From Bacillota bacterium (GTDB lineage Bacteria > Bacillota > Clostridia > Lachnospirales > Lachnospiraceae), in contig JAEWMB010000020.1 in assembly GCA_023457255.1 (NCBI GenBank), positions 310,001 to 374,000 of the forward strand: a stretch of DNA of 64,000 nt, given 5' to 3'. Position 1 is the first letter of the stretch, and each line of letters begins with the position of its first letter. Below, piece after piece: positions 42,962 to 52,139 of the stretch. The translations under genes and the position numbers were made by a program. The notes under the pieces were generated by a model that worked only from the letters and a program-made list of their open reading frames with translations, was not told where the DNA came from and did not search any database.

Positions 42962-44824
42962 TTATACTTCCCTATAATCCCCATCTACTACATCATCACC
43001 TGCATAAGTTTCACCCTGCGGACCTGCACCTGACATATCAGGACCTGCGCCTGCCGCACCTTGTGAACTTTCATAAAGTTTTGCAAATAATGCCTGAGCA
43101 CTATTCATTAACTTCTCTTTTGCAGCCTTGATATCTTCTACTTCGCCTTCTGACATAACTTCCGGATTAGCTTTTGTAACCAAATCCCTTAAATGATTTA
43201 AATCCGCTTCCACAGCAGTTTTTTCATCAGCACTTACTTTATCACCAACTTCACTTAATGCTTTTTCTGTCTGGAATACAATGGAATCCGCATCATTTCT
43301 GGTATCAACCGCCTCTTTACGCTTCTTATCCTGAGCTTCGTACTCAGCAGCTTCTTTTACTGCCTTTTCGATATCACTGTCAGACATGTTAGAACCAGCA
43401 GTAATTGTAATATGCTGCTCTTTTCCAGTTCCAAGATCTTTTGCAGATACATTCACGATACCATTGGCATCAATATCAAATGTAACCTCAATCTGTGGAA
43501 CACCTCTTCTTGCTGGTGGGATTCCATCAAGACGGAACTGTCCAAGACTCTTGTTATCTTTCGCAAATTGTCTTTCGCCCTGTACTACATTGATATCTAC
43601 AGCCGTCTGATTATCTGCCGCTGTTGAGAATACCTGGCTCTTCTTTGTCGGTATTGTTGTATTTCTTTCAATTAATCTTGTAGCAATACCACCCATTGTC
43701 TCAATGGAAAGTGAAAGTGGAGTTACGTCAAGAAGTAAGATGTCACCGGCACCGGTATCACCGGCTAACTTACCGCCCTGAACACTTGCACCAATAGCAA
43801 CACATTCGTCTGGGTTTAAGCTCTTGCTTGGCTCATGTCCTGTCAATTGTTTTACTTTATCCTGAACCGCCGGAATACGAGTAGAACCGCCTACTAATAA
43901 TACCTTGCCAAGTTCAGATGGAGATACTCCCGCATCTTTTAATGCGTTCTGCACAGGTACCGCTGTTCTTTCTACTAAATCATGAGTTAATTCATCGAAT
44001 TTAGCACGGGTTAAATTAAGATCAAAGTGTTTTGGCCCTTCGCTTGTTGCAGTGATAAAAGGAAGGTTAATGTTAGTGGTCGTTGCAGAAGATAACTCTT
44101 TCTTAGCCTTCTCCGCAGCTTCTCTTAATCTTTGAAGTGCCATCTTATCCGTCGATAAGTCAACACCTTCTGCTTTTTTAAATTCATCAATAAAGTAACG
44201 TGTCACTCTTTCGTCAAAGTCATCGCCACCGAGTCTGTTATCACCGGAAGTTGCAAGAACTTCGATAACACCATCCCCAATCTCGATAATGGAAACGTCA
44301 AAAGTACCGCCACCTAAGTCGTATACCATAATTTTTTGTTCATGCTCGTTATCAAGACCATAAGCAAGAGCTGCTGCTGTAGGCTCGTTAATAATTCTCT
44401 TAACATCCAGACCAGCAATCTTACCCGCATCTTTTGTAGCCTGTCTTTGAGCATCGTTAAAGTAAGCAGGTACTGTAATAACAGCCTCTGTTACTTTTTC
44501 ACCAAGATAACCTTCTGCGTCTGTCTTTAATTTCTGAAGAACCATTGCTGAAATTTCTTGTGGAGTGAATTTCTTGTCATCAATTGTTACCTTGTAATCT
44601 GTACCCATATGTCTCTTAATGGATGAGATTGTCTTATCCGCATTGGTAACTGCCTGACGTTTTGCAGGTTCACCCGCAATTCTTTCTCCCGTTTTTGTAA
44701 AAGCTACTACGGATGGGGTAGTTCTAGCACCTTCTGTATTAGCAATAACAACCGGCTTTCCGCCTTCCATTACAGCGACGCATGAGTTCGTTGTTCCTAA
44801 ATCAATACCAATGATTTTACCCAT
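42962..44824 (-). CDS. dnaK: Chaperone DnaK (Hsp70)
   Basis: This 620-residue Hsp70 has an N-terminal ATPase (GIDLGTTNSCV at residue 5, VYDLGGGTFDVSI, VLLVGGSTRIPAV). A substrate-binding domain follows from about residue 385 and a helical lid leads to a Gly-rich tail that ends DDVVDGDYREV. It lacks the extra segment in the ATPase domain found in Gram-negative DnaK, as expected for Firmicutes. It follows grpE by 165 bases, in which two 21-bp tandem repeats lie. The repeat array begins directly at its stop codon. Confidence 0.98.
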   Translation of the reverse strand: MGKIIGIDLGTTNSCVAVMEGGKPVVIANTEGARTTPSVVAFTKTGERIAGEPAKRQAVTNADKTISSIKRHMGTDYKVTIDDKKFTPQEISAMVLQKLKTDAEGYLGEKVTEAVITVPAYFNDAQRQATKDAGKIAGLDVKRIINEPTAAALAYGLDNEHEQKIMVYDLGGGTFDVSIIEIGDGVIEVLATSGDNRLGGDDFDERVTRYFIDEFKKAEGVDLSTDKMALQRLREAAEKAKKELSSATTTNINLPFITATSEGPKHFDLNLTRAKFDELTHDLVERTAVPVQNALKDAGVSPSELGKVLLVGGSTRIPAVQDKVKQLTGHEPSKSLNPDECVAIGASVQGGKLAGDTGAGDILLLDVTPLSLSIETMGGIATRLIERNTTIPTKKSQVFSTAADNQTAVDINVVQGERQFAKDNKSLGQFRLDGIPPARRGVPQIEVTFDIDANGIVNVSAKDLGTGKEQHITITAGSNMSDSDIEKAVKEAAEYEAQDKKRKEAVDTRNDADSIVFQTEKALSEVGDKVSADEKTAVEADLNHLRDLVTKANPEVMSEGEVEDIKAAKEKLMNSAQALFAKLYESSQGAAGAGPDMSGAGPQGETYAGDDVVDGDYREV

Positions 44825-44915
44825 AATATATTCCTCCTAATTTTTTATAGAAATCTATTTATTGAGGACAAGGAATGCAATAACATTCTCCTGTTCTATA
44901 AAATAACCAATTTTA

Positions 44916-44957
44916 TTAATCCAATGTGCATTATCCTTAATTCAATGTTAATTATCC
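44916..44957. repeat. Pair of 21-bp tandem repeats in the grpE-dnaK spacer
   Basis: Two adjacent 21-base units, 44916-44936 and 44937-44957, agree at 18 of 21 positions. Both have the form TTAAT-CAATGT-ATTATCC. No function is evident. Confidence 0.6.
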
Positions 44958-44989
44958 CTTTTTTAGAATAAATTAATAAACAGATTATT

Positions 44990-45664
44990 TTAGTTTACTA
45001 CTTTTACCATGCTGTGTCTAACCACAGTCTCACGGTACATATATCCTTTTTGGAATTCTTCTGCTACGATGTTTTCACCATATTCTTCATCTTCCGCATG
45101 CATTACAGCATTATGGAAATCCGGGTTGAATTCCTTTCCAACTGCTTCAATTTGTTTTACACCGGCAGCTTCTAATGTAGTTACAAGCTGCTTGTAGATT
45201 TTTTCAATTCCTTGAACAAATGCGCTGTTTTTTTCTTCTTCTGTCACCGCAGCTAACCCACGTTCAAAGTTATCTATTACCGGAAGGATACGTTCTACAA
45301 TATCCCTTGCTCCCACTTCAAACATCTGGGACTTTTCTTTTTCCGTACGTTTTCGGAAATTTTCAAACTCTGCCATATTACGCATCAATCGATCGGTTAA
45401 CTCATCGATTTTTTCATCCTTTTTATCTTTCTTTTCTTTCTTCTTAAAAAAGGATTTCTTCTCTTTTGAACCATCCTCAGAAGTAGGATATTCCTCAGAA
45501 TATTCTTCACCTGCATCTTCGTTCTCTGTGGTCTCCTCCACAACTTCCGATTGATCCTCCTGATTGACGGCATCGGAAGATTTGTTTGCCTGCGCAATGT
45601 CTTTTTCCATCATATCTTCCACTTCCTCAGCCATCAGATCGTTAAAATCCATGTTATCCGCCAC
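44990..45664 (-). CDS. grpE: Nucleotide exchange factor GrpE
   Basis: GrpE releases ADP from DnaK. The 224-residue protein starts with a long acidic, low-complexity region (about residues 1-80) and a Lys-rich stretch (KKKEKKDKKDEK). It continues with the long dimer helix and the conserved core NMAEFENFRKRTEKE, LPVIDNFERGL and a C-terminal beta domain (EEFQKGYMYRETVVRHSMVKV). Length and order are normal for Clostridia. It begins 21 bp after hrcA, so both share the CIRCE-controlled promoter. Confidence 0.96.
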   Translation of the reverse strand: MADNMDFNDLMAEEVEDMMEKDIAQANKSSDAVNQEDQSEVVEETTENEDAGEEYSEEYPTSEDGSKEKKSFFKKKEKKDKKDEKIDELTDRLMRNMAEFENFRKRTEKEKSQMFEVGARDIVERILPVIDNFERGLAAVTEEEKNSAFVQGIEKIYKQLVTTLEAAGVKQIEAVGKEFNPDFHNAVMHAEDEEYGENIVAEEFQKGYMYRETVVRHSMVKVVN

Positions 45665-45685
45665 GTTTATGTCACCCTTCTTTCT

Positions 45686-46723
45686 CTATCTTTCATTGTC
45701 TTTCTTAAATATATCATCCAACTGACACATTAGGTTTTGCAGTGTACTTACTACCTTTTCATAATCCATTCTCTTTGGACCAATGATACCGATTTTACCA
45801 TAAACACCCTCTTCTATTTGATAAGTTGCAGTAACTACCGCACAATCCTTCATCGAATCGACCGGCGTTTCATTTCCAATATAAACTTGTATACCACGGT
45901 TTTCACCGCTTAAAACCTCATTGCTCATAAGATTTGTCAGTTGTTTTTTTTCCTCTAACGTATAGAGTAATTCACTGGCTCTCTCCATATCATTAAGTTC
46001 GGGATATTTCAAGATATTCGTTGCCCCACTGGTAAAAATTTGAATATCATCTTCTTCACTAATGGCTTGTGCGACCGCATCTAAAATATCGCTAACTACG
46101 GAACTGTGCTCTGCCGCTTGTTCCTTCATTTTGCGGATTAATGCAAGATTAATTTCACTTAAATCTAAACCTTGCAGGAATGTATTTAATACAATGTTTA
46201 ATTTCAGCAGTGTTTCCTTATCCAATGGTTCCGCAATTGCAATTATCTTATTCTTTACAATATTGCCTTCTAACACAATCACTGTTAGAAGTTGTGTCGT
46301 ATCAACTTCTGAAACTTGCAGGAATTTAACCTTTCTGGACCGATATTTAGGCGATGTTACCATTGTTGCATAATTTGTATTCACGGCAAGAAGCTTTGCA
46401 ACTTGCTGTAATAAAGTTTCCATCTTATCAGCTTTTTCAAGCAGCATTTCCCTCATGTTTTCAATCTCAGTTACCTTATCTTCCATCATGGTATCAACAT
46501 AAAGCCGATAGCCTTTATCTGATGGGATTCGTCCGGCAGAGGTATGTGGCTGAATGATATAGCCTAATTCTTCTAGGTCAGCCATTTCATTTCGGATTGT
46601 GGCAGAACTTAGATTTAAATCCGTATATTTCGAAATTGTTCTAGAACCAACCGGTTCGCCGGTTTCTAAATAGTTTCGAATAATGGCTTGTAAAATTTTA
46701 AGCTTTCTGTCATCTAACTGCAT
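45686..46723 (-). CDS. hrcA: Heat-inducible transcription repressor HrcA
   Basis: HrcA binds CIRCE and represses the dnaK operon until chaperones become limiting. The 345-residue protein has an N-terminal winged helix (LKILQAIIRNYLETGEPVGS, YTDLNLSSATIRNEMADLEE) and a GAF-like C-terminal domain. A frame extension 19 codons upstream is rejected because the GAGGG site precedes MQLDDRKLK and homologues begin there. It is the first gene after the CIRCE site at 46830, giving autoregulation. Confidence 0.97.
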   Translation of the reverse strand: MQLDDRKLKILQAIIRNYLETGEPVGSRTISKYTDLNLSSATIRNEMADLEELGYIIQPHTSAGRIPSDKGYRLYVDTMMEDKVTEIENMREMLLEKADKMETLLQQVAKLLAVNTNYATMVTSPKYRSRKVKFLQVSEVDTTQLLTVIVLEGNIVKNKIIAIAEPLDKETLLKLNIVLNTFLQGLDLSEINLALIRKMKEQAAEHSSVVSDILDAVAQAISEEDDIQIFTSGATNILKYPELNDMERASELLYTLEEKKQLTNLMSNEVLSGENRGIQVYIGNETPVDSMKDCAVVTATYQIEEGVYGKIGIIGPKRMDYEKVVSTLQNLMCQLDDIFKKDNER

Positions 46724-46829
46724 AATACCCTCTTTCCCAAACCAAGACCGTTTGTTTTTTCCTGCAAGTGGCTGCTGCATTGAGGAAACGGACTAAGATT
46801 CGAGTCATTCAAACCTTCCGTTTATGTTG

Positions 46830-46856
46830 TTAGCACTCATTGAGGTAGAGTGCTAA
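46830..46856. promoter_or_regulatory. CIRCE: CIRCE operator
   Basis: TTAGCACTC, nine bases, GAGTGCTAA: a perfect match to the CIRCE inverted repeat bound by HrcA. It lies just downstream of the predicted transcription start and 107 bases before hrcA. Confidence 0.97.
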
Positions 46857-46870
46857 CATTCTTTATACAT

Positions 46871-46899
46871 AAAATATCACTATTAAAATCGTTTGTCAA
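46871..46899 (-). promoter_or_regulatory. Vegetative promoter of the hrcA-grpE-dnaK operon
   Basis: On the minus strand TTGACA (46894-46899) is followed after 17 bp by TATTTT (46871-46876). The start point near 46864 lies immediately before the CIRCE element, the normal layout for HrcA control. Confidence 0.8.
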
Positions 46900-47065
46900 C
46901 TCCTATTTTAAGAAATTATATTAATTTTCATGAGGAACTAAGATTTCTTACAGAATAAAAAGCTTCTATATTTATTTAATTTCTCACAAGGCTATTCAAA
47001 GGAATAGGGTAGCTTTACAATAGAAAGCTTCTATATTTATTTAACTTCTCCTGGTTTTAATAACA

Positions 47066-48229
47066 TTATGGTAGTATTTCATCCAATAAAAATTCCGACA
47101 ATACCTGATTGCTTACATCAATACCTCGGTCGGTCAGGAAAACCTGATCTTCATGAACCATCAAAAGGCCGGCTGTTTGTAATGTTACCAGCTTAGGACC
47201 ATAGATTTCATCCAGGGAAACCAAAAACTGCTGTTTAAATTCATTTTTACTAACCCCTTTGCTAAGTCGCAGCCCAAGAAACATAAACTCTTCTATTTCC
47301 TCTTTCTTACTAAGCTGCTCCTCCTCTTGCTTAACTCCCATAGATGAAGTTATTGCTTTTTCATAAGCCGCTATGGTATCCATGTTTCGATATCTAACAT
47401 GATTTAATAAAGAGGAAGCTCCAAGCCCTAGTCCTAAATAATCAACTCTGTTCCAATATCCAATATTATGAAGGCATTCTTTCCCTGGTTTCGCATAATT
47501 TGAAATCTCGTATCGATGGTAGCCATGAGAACGTAATATCTTCTTTGTATATTGATACATTACCCTATCAAGCGCTACTTCCGGTATGGCATCTTTTTCT
47601 TCGCCGGGTTCTAAGAATCTATCATAAAACGGCGTTCCTTCTTCAAGAATAAGGCTATAAGCAGATAGATGCTCCGGATTTAGCTTCAGCACCTTTTTTA
47701 AGGTAGCCTCATAGGTTTCTAAGGTTTGATAAGGAAGAGCGGACATTAAGTCAACATTGATATTCCGAAAACCAACTTCCCTTGCATGTCCATAATTTTC
47801 TATAAATTCTTCAAAAGTATGAATTCTTCCTAACAATCTTAATTCCTCATTATTCGCACTCTGCAAGCCAAAACTCAATCGATTGATCCCAAGATTATAA
47901 TAACCCAAAAGCTTATCTTTCGTAACAGTTCCCGGATTGCATTCTATTGTAATCTCACAGGCGGAGACTATTTCAAAGCATTCTTGAATTGTATTATAAA
48001 TACGTCCAAGCTGTTCTAACGATAAAAGAGAAGGAGTCCCTCCTCCAAAGAATATCGAGACAACCCGGTATCCTAAAGGAAGTGACCCCTGACTTTTAAT
48101 CTCTTTACACAAGAAATCGGTATATTTTAACATCTCTTCTTGATTCGCCGGTGCGGATAAGAAGTCACAGTAATTACATTTTCTTGCACAGAATGGAATG
48201 TGAATGTAAAGTTCCAAATCTTTTTTCAT
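47066..48229 (-). CDS. hemW: Radical SAM heme chaperone HemW
   Basis: This 387-residue radical SAM protein resembles HemN but belongs to the HemW group that binds and inserts heme. The motif is CARKCNYCDF (near residue 12), followed by FFGGGTPSLLS and a C-terminal HemN-type domain. The frame stays open for 35 more codons, but the family starts just before ELYIHIPFC. MKKDLELYI is selected, though MMIR five codons earlier also has a possible site. It lies between lepA and hrcA, the usual Firmicutes position. Confidence 0.93.
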   Translation of the reverse strand: MKKDLELYIHIPFCARKCNYCDFLSAPANQEEMLKYTDFLCKEIKSQGSLPLGYRVVSIFFGGGTPSLLSLEQLGRIYNTIQECFEIVSACEITIECNPGTVTKDKLLGYYNLGINRLSFGLQSANNEELRLLGRIHTFEEFIENYGHAREVGFRNINVDLMSALPYQTLETYEATLKKVLKLNPEHLSAYSLILEEGTPFYDRFLEPGEEKDAIPEVALDRVMYQYTKKILRSHGYHRYEISNYAKPGKECLHNIGYWNRVDYLGLGLGASSLLNHVRYRNMDTIAAYEKAITSSMGVKQEEEQLSKKEEIEEFMFLGLRLSKGVSKNEFKQQFLVSLDEIYGPKLVTLQTAGLLMVHEDQVFLTDRGIDVSNQVLSEFLLDEILP

Positions 48230-48341
48230 TCTAATCATCATGCCTTTCATAGCCTGCAAACTTTGGCTCGCAGGCACAAATTTATGAGTTGTGAGTTTGT
48301 TATACTGACCAAACTTTCTTGTATGTCTTATCACATTATCT

Positions 48342-50156
48342 CTAATCTTCGTCTAACTTTAATACACTCATGAAAGCTTTTTGCGGAATCTCCACGTTAC
48401 CAATCTGGCGCATACGTTTCTTTCCTTCCTTCTGCTTTTCAAGAAGTTTTCTCTTACGAGAAATATCCCCGCCATAACATTTTGCAAGTACGTCTTTTCT
48501 CATAGCCTTTACTGTTTCACGCGCAATAACTTTACTTCCGATAGCCGCCTGAATAGGTATTTCAAATAAATGTCTGGGTATTTCATCTTTCAGCTTTTCA
48601 CACATTCTTCTGCCGCGTTCATAAGCAGATTCTCCGTGCACAATAAAGGATAGCGCATCGACTTCTTCTTTATTAATTAGAATGTCTAGTTTCACTAATT
48701 CGCTTGGAACATACCCCTTCATCTCATAATCAAAAGAAGCATAGCCTCTGGATCTTGATTTCAATGCGTCAAAGAAATCATAAATAATTTCATTTAATGG
48801 TAAGTCATAGCGAAGCAGTGCTCTTGTGGATTCCATATATTCCATTCCCAGATAAATTCCACGGCGTTCCTGACAAAGAGTCATAATCGCTCCTACAAAT
48901 TCCGTAGTAACCATAATCTCCGCCTTTACCATTGGTTCCTCCATATGTTCTATTTCAGAAGGATCTGGTAAATTTGACGGATTTGTTATCTCTAACATCT
49001 CACCGTTGGTTTTATAAACTTTATAAATAACACTAGGCGCAGTTGTGACAAGGTCTAAGTTATATTCTCTTTCCAAACGTTCTTGAATAATCTCAAGATG
49101 TAACAAACCAAGGAAGCCGCAGCGGAAACCAAATCCAAGTGCTACCGAGGTTTCCGGTTCAAATTGAAGAGATGCATCGTTTAATTGTAATTTTTCTAAC
49201 GCATCACGAAGGTCCGGATACTTAGCACCATCTGCAGGATACATACCACAATACACCATTGGATTGACCTTCTTGTATCCTGAAAGAGGAGACTTGCAAG
49301 GATTGTCTGCACCGGTAACAGTATCTCCCACACGAGTGTCCTTCACATTTTTTAGACTTGCAGTAATGTAGCCCACCATACCGGCGGATAATTCTTCTGC
49401 CGGTATAAACTGTCCAGGCCCAAAGATACCAAGTTCAACGACATCCGCAGTTGCACCGGTTGCCATCATCTTGATTGTGGTTCCCTTCTTTACCGTACCT
49501 TCCATAACCCTGCAAAAGATGATAACACCCTTGTAGGAATCGTAAATAGAGTCAAAGATAAGGGCTTGCAGCGGTGCAGCCTTATCTCCCTTTGGAGCCG
49601 GTATCTTAGAGACAATCTGCTCTAATACTCCTTCAATGTTGATACCATTTTTCGCTGAGATAAGAGGTGCATCTTGTGCCTCTATACCAATCACATCCTC
49701 TATTTCTGCGATAACACGATCCGGATCGGCACTTGGCAAGTCAATTTTATTAATGACCGGAAAAACATCAAGATTATGATCCAGTGCCAAGTAAACATTT
49801 GCTAAAGTCTGCGCTTCTATCCCTTGAGCAGCATCCACAACTAAGATTGCACCTTCGCATGCAGCAAGACTTCGTGAAACTTCATAATTAAAGTCAACGT
49901 GTCCAGGTGTATCAATTAAATTAAATATATACTCTTCCCCGTCATTTGCCCTATATACCGTACGCACCGTCTGTGCCTTAATTGTTATGCCTCGCTCTCT
50001 CTCAAGTTCCATATTATCCAGTACCTGAGATTGCATTTCTCTGCTCGTAAGTAAACCAGTCTTTTCAATAATACGATCTGCAAGGGTAGATTTACCATGA
50101 TCTATATGAGCAATAATACAAAAATTTCTGATTTTCTTCTGGTCAATACCTGACAT
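48342..50156 (-). CDS. lepA: Elongation factor 4 (LepA)
   Basis: LepA is a ribosomal GTPase that back-translocates or remodels ribosomes and aids 30S biogenesis. The 604-residue length is standard. G motifs are visible: AHIDHGKSTLADRI (G1), RERGITIKAQTV (G2), DTPGHVDF (G3) and NKIDLP (G4). The C-terminal LepA domain ends RMRQIGNVEIPQKAFMSVL. An ATG eight codons earlier is rejected since AGGAGGAAAAAC precedes MSGIDQK. It has a good promoter at 50388-50416 with a leader of about 220 nt. Confidence 0.97.
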   Translation of the reverse strand: MSGIDQKKIRNFCIIAHIDHGKSTLADRIIEKTGLLTSREMQSQVLDNMELERERGITIKAQTVRTVYRANDGEEYIFNLIDTPGHVDFNYEVSRSLAACEGAILVVDAAQGIEAQTLANVYLALDHNLDVFPVINKIDLPSADPDRVIAEIEDVIGIEAQDAPLISAKNGINIEGVLEQIVSKIPAPKGDKAAPLQALIFDSIYDSYKGVIIFCRVMEGTVKKGTTIKMMATGATADVVELGIFGPGQFIPAEELSAGMVGYITASLKNVKDTRVGDTVTGADNPCKSPLSGYKKVNPMVYCGMYPADGAKYPDLRDALEKLQLNDASLQFEPETSVALGFGFRCGFLGLLHLEIIQERLEREYNLDLVTTAPSVIYKVYKTNGEMLEITNPSNLPDPSEIEHMEEPMVKAEIMVTTEFVGAIMTLCQERRGIYLGMEYMESTRALLRYDLPLNEIIYDFFDALKSRSRGYASFDYEMKGYVPSELVKLDILINKEEVDALSFIVHGESAYERGRRMCEKLKDEIPRHLFEIPIQAAIGSKVIARETVKAMRKDVLAKCYGGDISRKRKLLEKQKEGKKRMRQIGNVEIPQKAFMSVLKLDED

Positions 50157-50387
50157 GTTTTTCCTCCTGGGATTTATCACTTACATACGTTATGATTTTT
50201 ATTACCTTTATGGCAATTATTTATTACCATTCGGGCGATGCATCTTTGCTATGCACAGTAAGTGTATATTCTAAACACACCTAAAAAACCTCCATGCTAA
50301 TTACCGATCAAAGTAATACATACCATAGCACGGGGATTTACTGCTGACTCACATCTATTCTGTAAGCAAAACTCTACATAATGATGT

Positions 50388-50416
50388 ATTATACCATACC
50401 AAAACTTTGCTGACAA
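50388..50416 (-). promoter_or_regulatory. Promoter of lepA
   Basis: On the minus strand TTGTCA (50411-50416), 17 bp, and a perfect TATAAT (50388-50393). The predicted start near 50381 gives a 5' leader of about 225 nt in which no known riboswitch was recognised. Confidence 0.75.
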
Positions 50417-50508
50417 GGAGATACATTTGCATCCTTGACTCTCACTATACGGATAGGCATTCTTCAAAGAGTTTTGATTATAGGGCTGCTTGGCATTTTT
50501 ATCAATTA

Positions 50509-50553
50509 AAAAATGTTTGGAAGGTCAAAATCCAATGTGACCTTCCAAACATA
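50509..50553 (-). terminator. Intrinsic terminator of spoIIP
   Basis: ATGTTTGGAAGGTCA and TGACCTTCCAAACAT form a perfect 15-bp stem with a ten-base loop. On the minus strand a T-run follows. Confidence 0.92.
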
Positions 50554-50693
50554 AAGAGGAATCTCTTCCTATTTTTTATACTAAATAATATGATTGAGCC
50601 GCCTATTTACTTCTTTGAATAAAAAAATCAGCATAAACTCATTTTCTATTAAATTTCCTTCGCTTATATAATTTAGCTTAAATATATCCGGCT

Positions 50694-52133
50694 TTATGGA
50701 TTTGATAACAGTTGGTCTAATATCACGGACAAAGGCTCCATCGCATTATAAGCCTCCTGCACCGTATTGTTTACCGTACCGCATTCAATCAATAAATAAC
50801 GTTTTGCAAGATGTTGATTATAGCGATAGTTCTTGAGATAATTTCTATGGACAAATCCCGGATAGAGATTACGTCCAACCAAGGCTGCCTGCAAGCTAAA
50901 GGCAAGATTATCCTTTAAGTTCGGATTGTCAAGTCTTTCTATCGGACCATTCTGATCACGGCATAAGCCATTAAAAAACATGATTTGACAGGTGTCTTTT
51001 CCATTTACTGTTGCTACCCGCTTTGGACCGCTATCTCTATGTAAATCAATTACAACTTCAATGCTGGGATTCTCTTCCAGAATTTTTTCAACATTTGGTC
51101 TTGCAGTACTATAGGCATAATTCCGATTGTCTTCACCATTTGCTTTTTTATCATAGGCCGTCTTATCGTGGTAAACGATGTATCCCATTTTTTCTAATAA
51201 TTCCGTAAGATAATTACCTGCTCCAACAACGGTATCCGCTTGCACTCCTGATTTACTGTCAATATAGGCTTCCGAGGCATGCGTATGATAGATTAATATT
51301 TGGGGGGCATCCGTTCTCTTCTTGATTGTCATATTCTTCTTTAATAACTCATTCACATTAAACAATGATTTTGTCACCGTAGTTGAGGAGTCCACAATAT
51401 AAAAATTATTCATCAGATAATTAACATCACTCAATTTTTCAAGAGGATAATTGTTCTTTATTAAATTACTTACCGACATTGCAGGTTCATTAAAGCCTGA
51501 TGAAGTTTGAGTATTTACTTGACTTGAATTATAATCCGGCAGCATAGATACCTCACCTTTGGTATATTCGATAATTAACTTTTCATCAGAAGCTTCCTCT
51601 TCCTTGTCAAAAATATCTTCTTCGGAGCTATCTAAATAGGTATGATTTTCTTCTCTCGCCAACTCCTCGAGGCTGCTTTGAGTATCATCAGACGTATTTT
51701 TAGACCACACTTCCTGATCCTTTTGTGTATCTTCATAGTCCTCGTCCACATTCTCTTTGTATTCTGCCAGATTGACATAATCAAGCGTGTCCTCATAGTC
51801 AATATTCTCTTCTTCATACTGTTCATGAACTATTTGTTTGCCTTGATGAGAAGCATAATAATTAATTGAAAAATCTTCTGCAACCGTATGTAACAAGGTA
51901 GAATCGGATGTCTCCTCTCGCTTTACATAGCGAAATAGTTCATTACAGGAAGAGGTAGCATTCAGATAAAGTGACTCTACAAAACTAACCCCCGCCCTCT
52001 TTGCTACATTGGTCATCTGTTCCGAGGCAAATACAGCGATGCCTCGGAATATAATAAAACTTGCAACAATAATGCAGCATGTTAGAATAATGCGATAAAT
52101 GATGAGTTCATATCTCCTAAAATGATGCCTCAT
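50694..52133 (-). CDS. spoIIP: Stage II sporulation protein P
   Basis: SpoIIP is a peptidoglycan amidase and endopeptidase that, with SpoIID and SpoIIM, drives engulfment of the forespore. The 479-residue protein has one N-terminal membrane span (about residues 12-32) and a long acidic linker (about 100-200, many Glu/Asp). The catalytic domain spans about 265-475. Zinc-site motifs are ILIYHTHASEAYID and EVVIDLHRDSG. The linker is longer than in Bacillus. It directly follows gpr (6 bp), the usual order. Confidence 0.93.
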   Translation of the reverse strand: MRHHFRRYELIIYRIILTCCIIVASFIIFRGIAVFASEQMTNVAKRAGVSFVESLYLNATSSCNELFRYVKREETSDSTLLHTVAEDFSINYYASHQGKQIVHEQYEEENIDYEDTLDYVNLAEYKENVDEDYEDTQKDQEVWSKNTSDDTQSSLEELAREENHTYLDSSEEDIFDKEEEASDEKLIIEYTKGEVSMLPDYNSSQVNTQTSSGFNEPAMSVSNLIKNNYPLEKLSDVNYLMNNFYIVDSSTTVTKSLFNVNELLKKNMTIKKRTDAPQILIYHTHASEAYIDSKSGVQADTVVGAGNYLTELLEKMGYIVYHDKTAYDKKANGEDNRNYAYSTARPNVEKILEENPSIEVVIDLHRDSGPKRVATVNGKDTCQIMFFNGLCRDQNGPIERLDNPNLKDNLAFSLQAALVGRNLYPGFVHRNYLKNYRYNQHLAKRYLLIECGTVNNTVQEAYNAMEPLSVILDQLLSNP

Positions 52134-52139
52134 GCTTAC

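Larger units (their letters stand above)
46724..47065. other. hemW-hrcA spacer with control sites and a direct repeat
   Basis: The 342 bases contain the hrcA promoter, CIRCE and a 27-bp direct repeat. Copies lie at 46959-46985 and 47024-47050, with one mismatch and their starts 65 bp apart. A small AGCTTT-N7-AAAGCT hairpin overlaps the second copy and could help end hemW transcription. No gene is visible. Confidence 0.55.
50157..50693. other. spoIIP-lepA spacer
   Basis: These 537 bases hold the spoIIP terminator (50509-50553) and the lepA promoter and leader. A 71-codon open frame on the plus strand (50407-50622) runs across both elements and has no ribosome site, so it is not counted as a gene. 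Confidence 0.55.

Noticed and set aside
50407..50622. 71-codon open frame between spoIIP and lepA
   Set aside because: It runs across the spoIIP terminator and lepA promoter, has no ribosome site and no protein-like composition.
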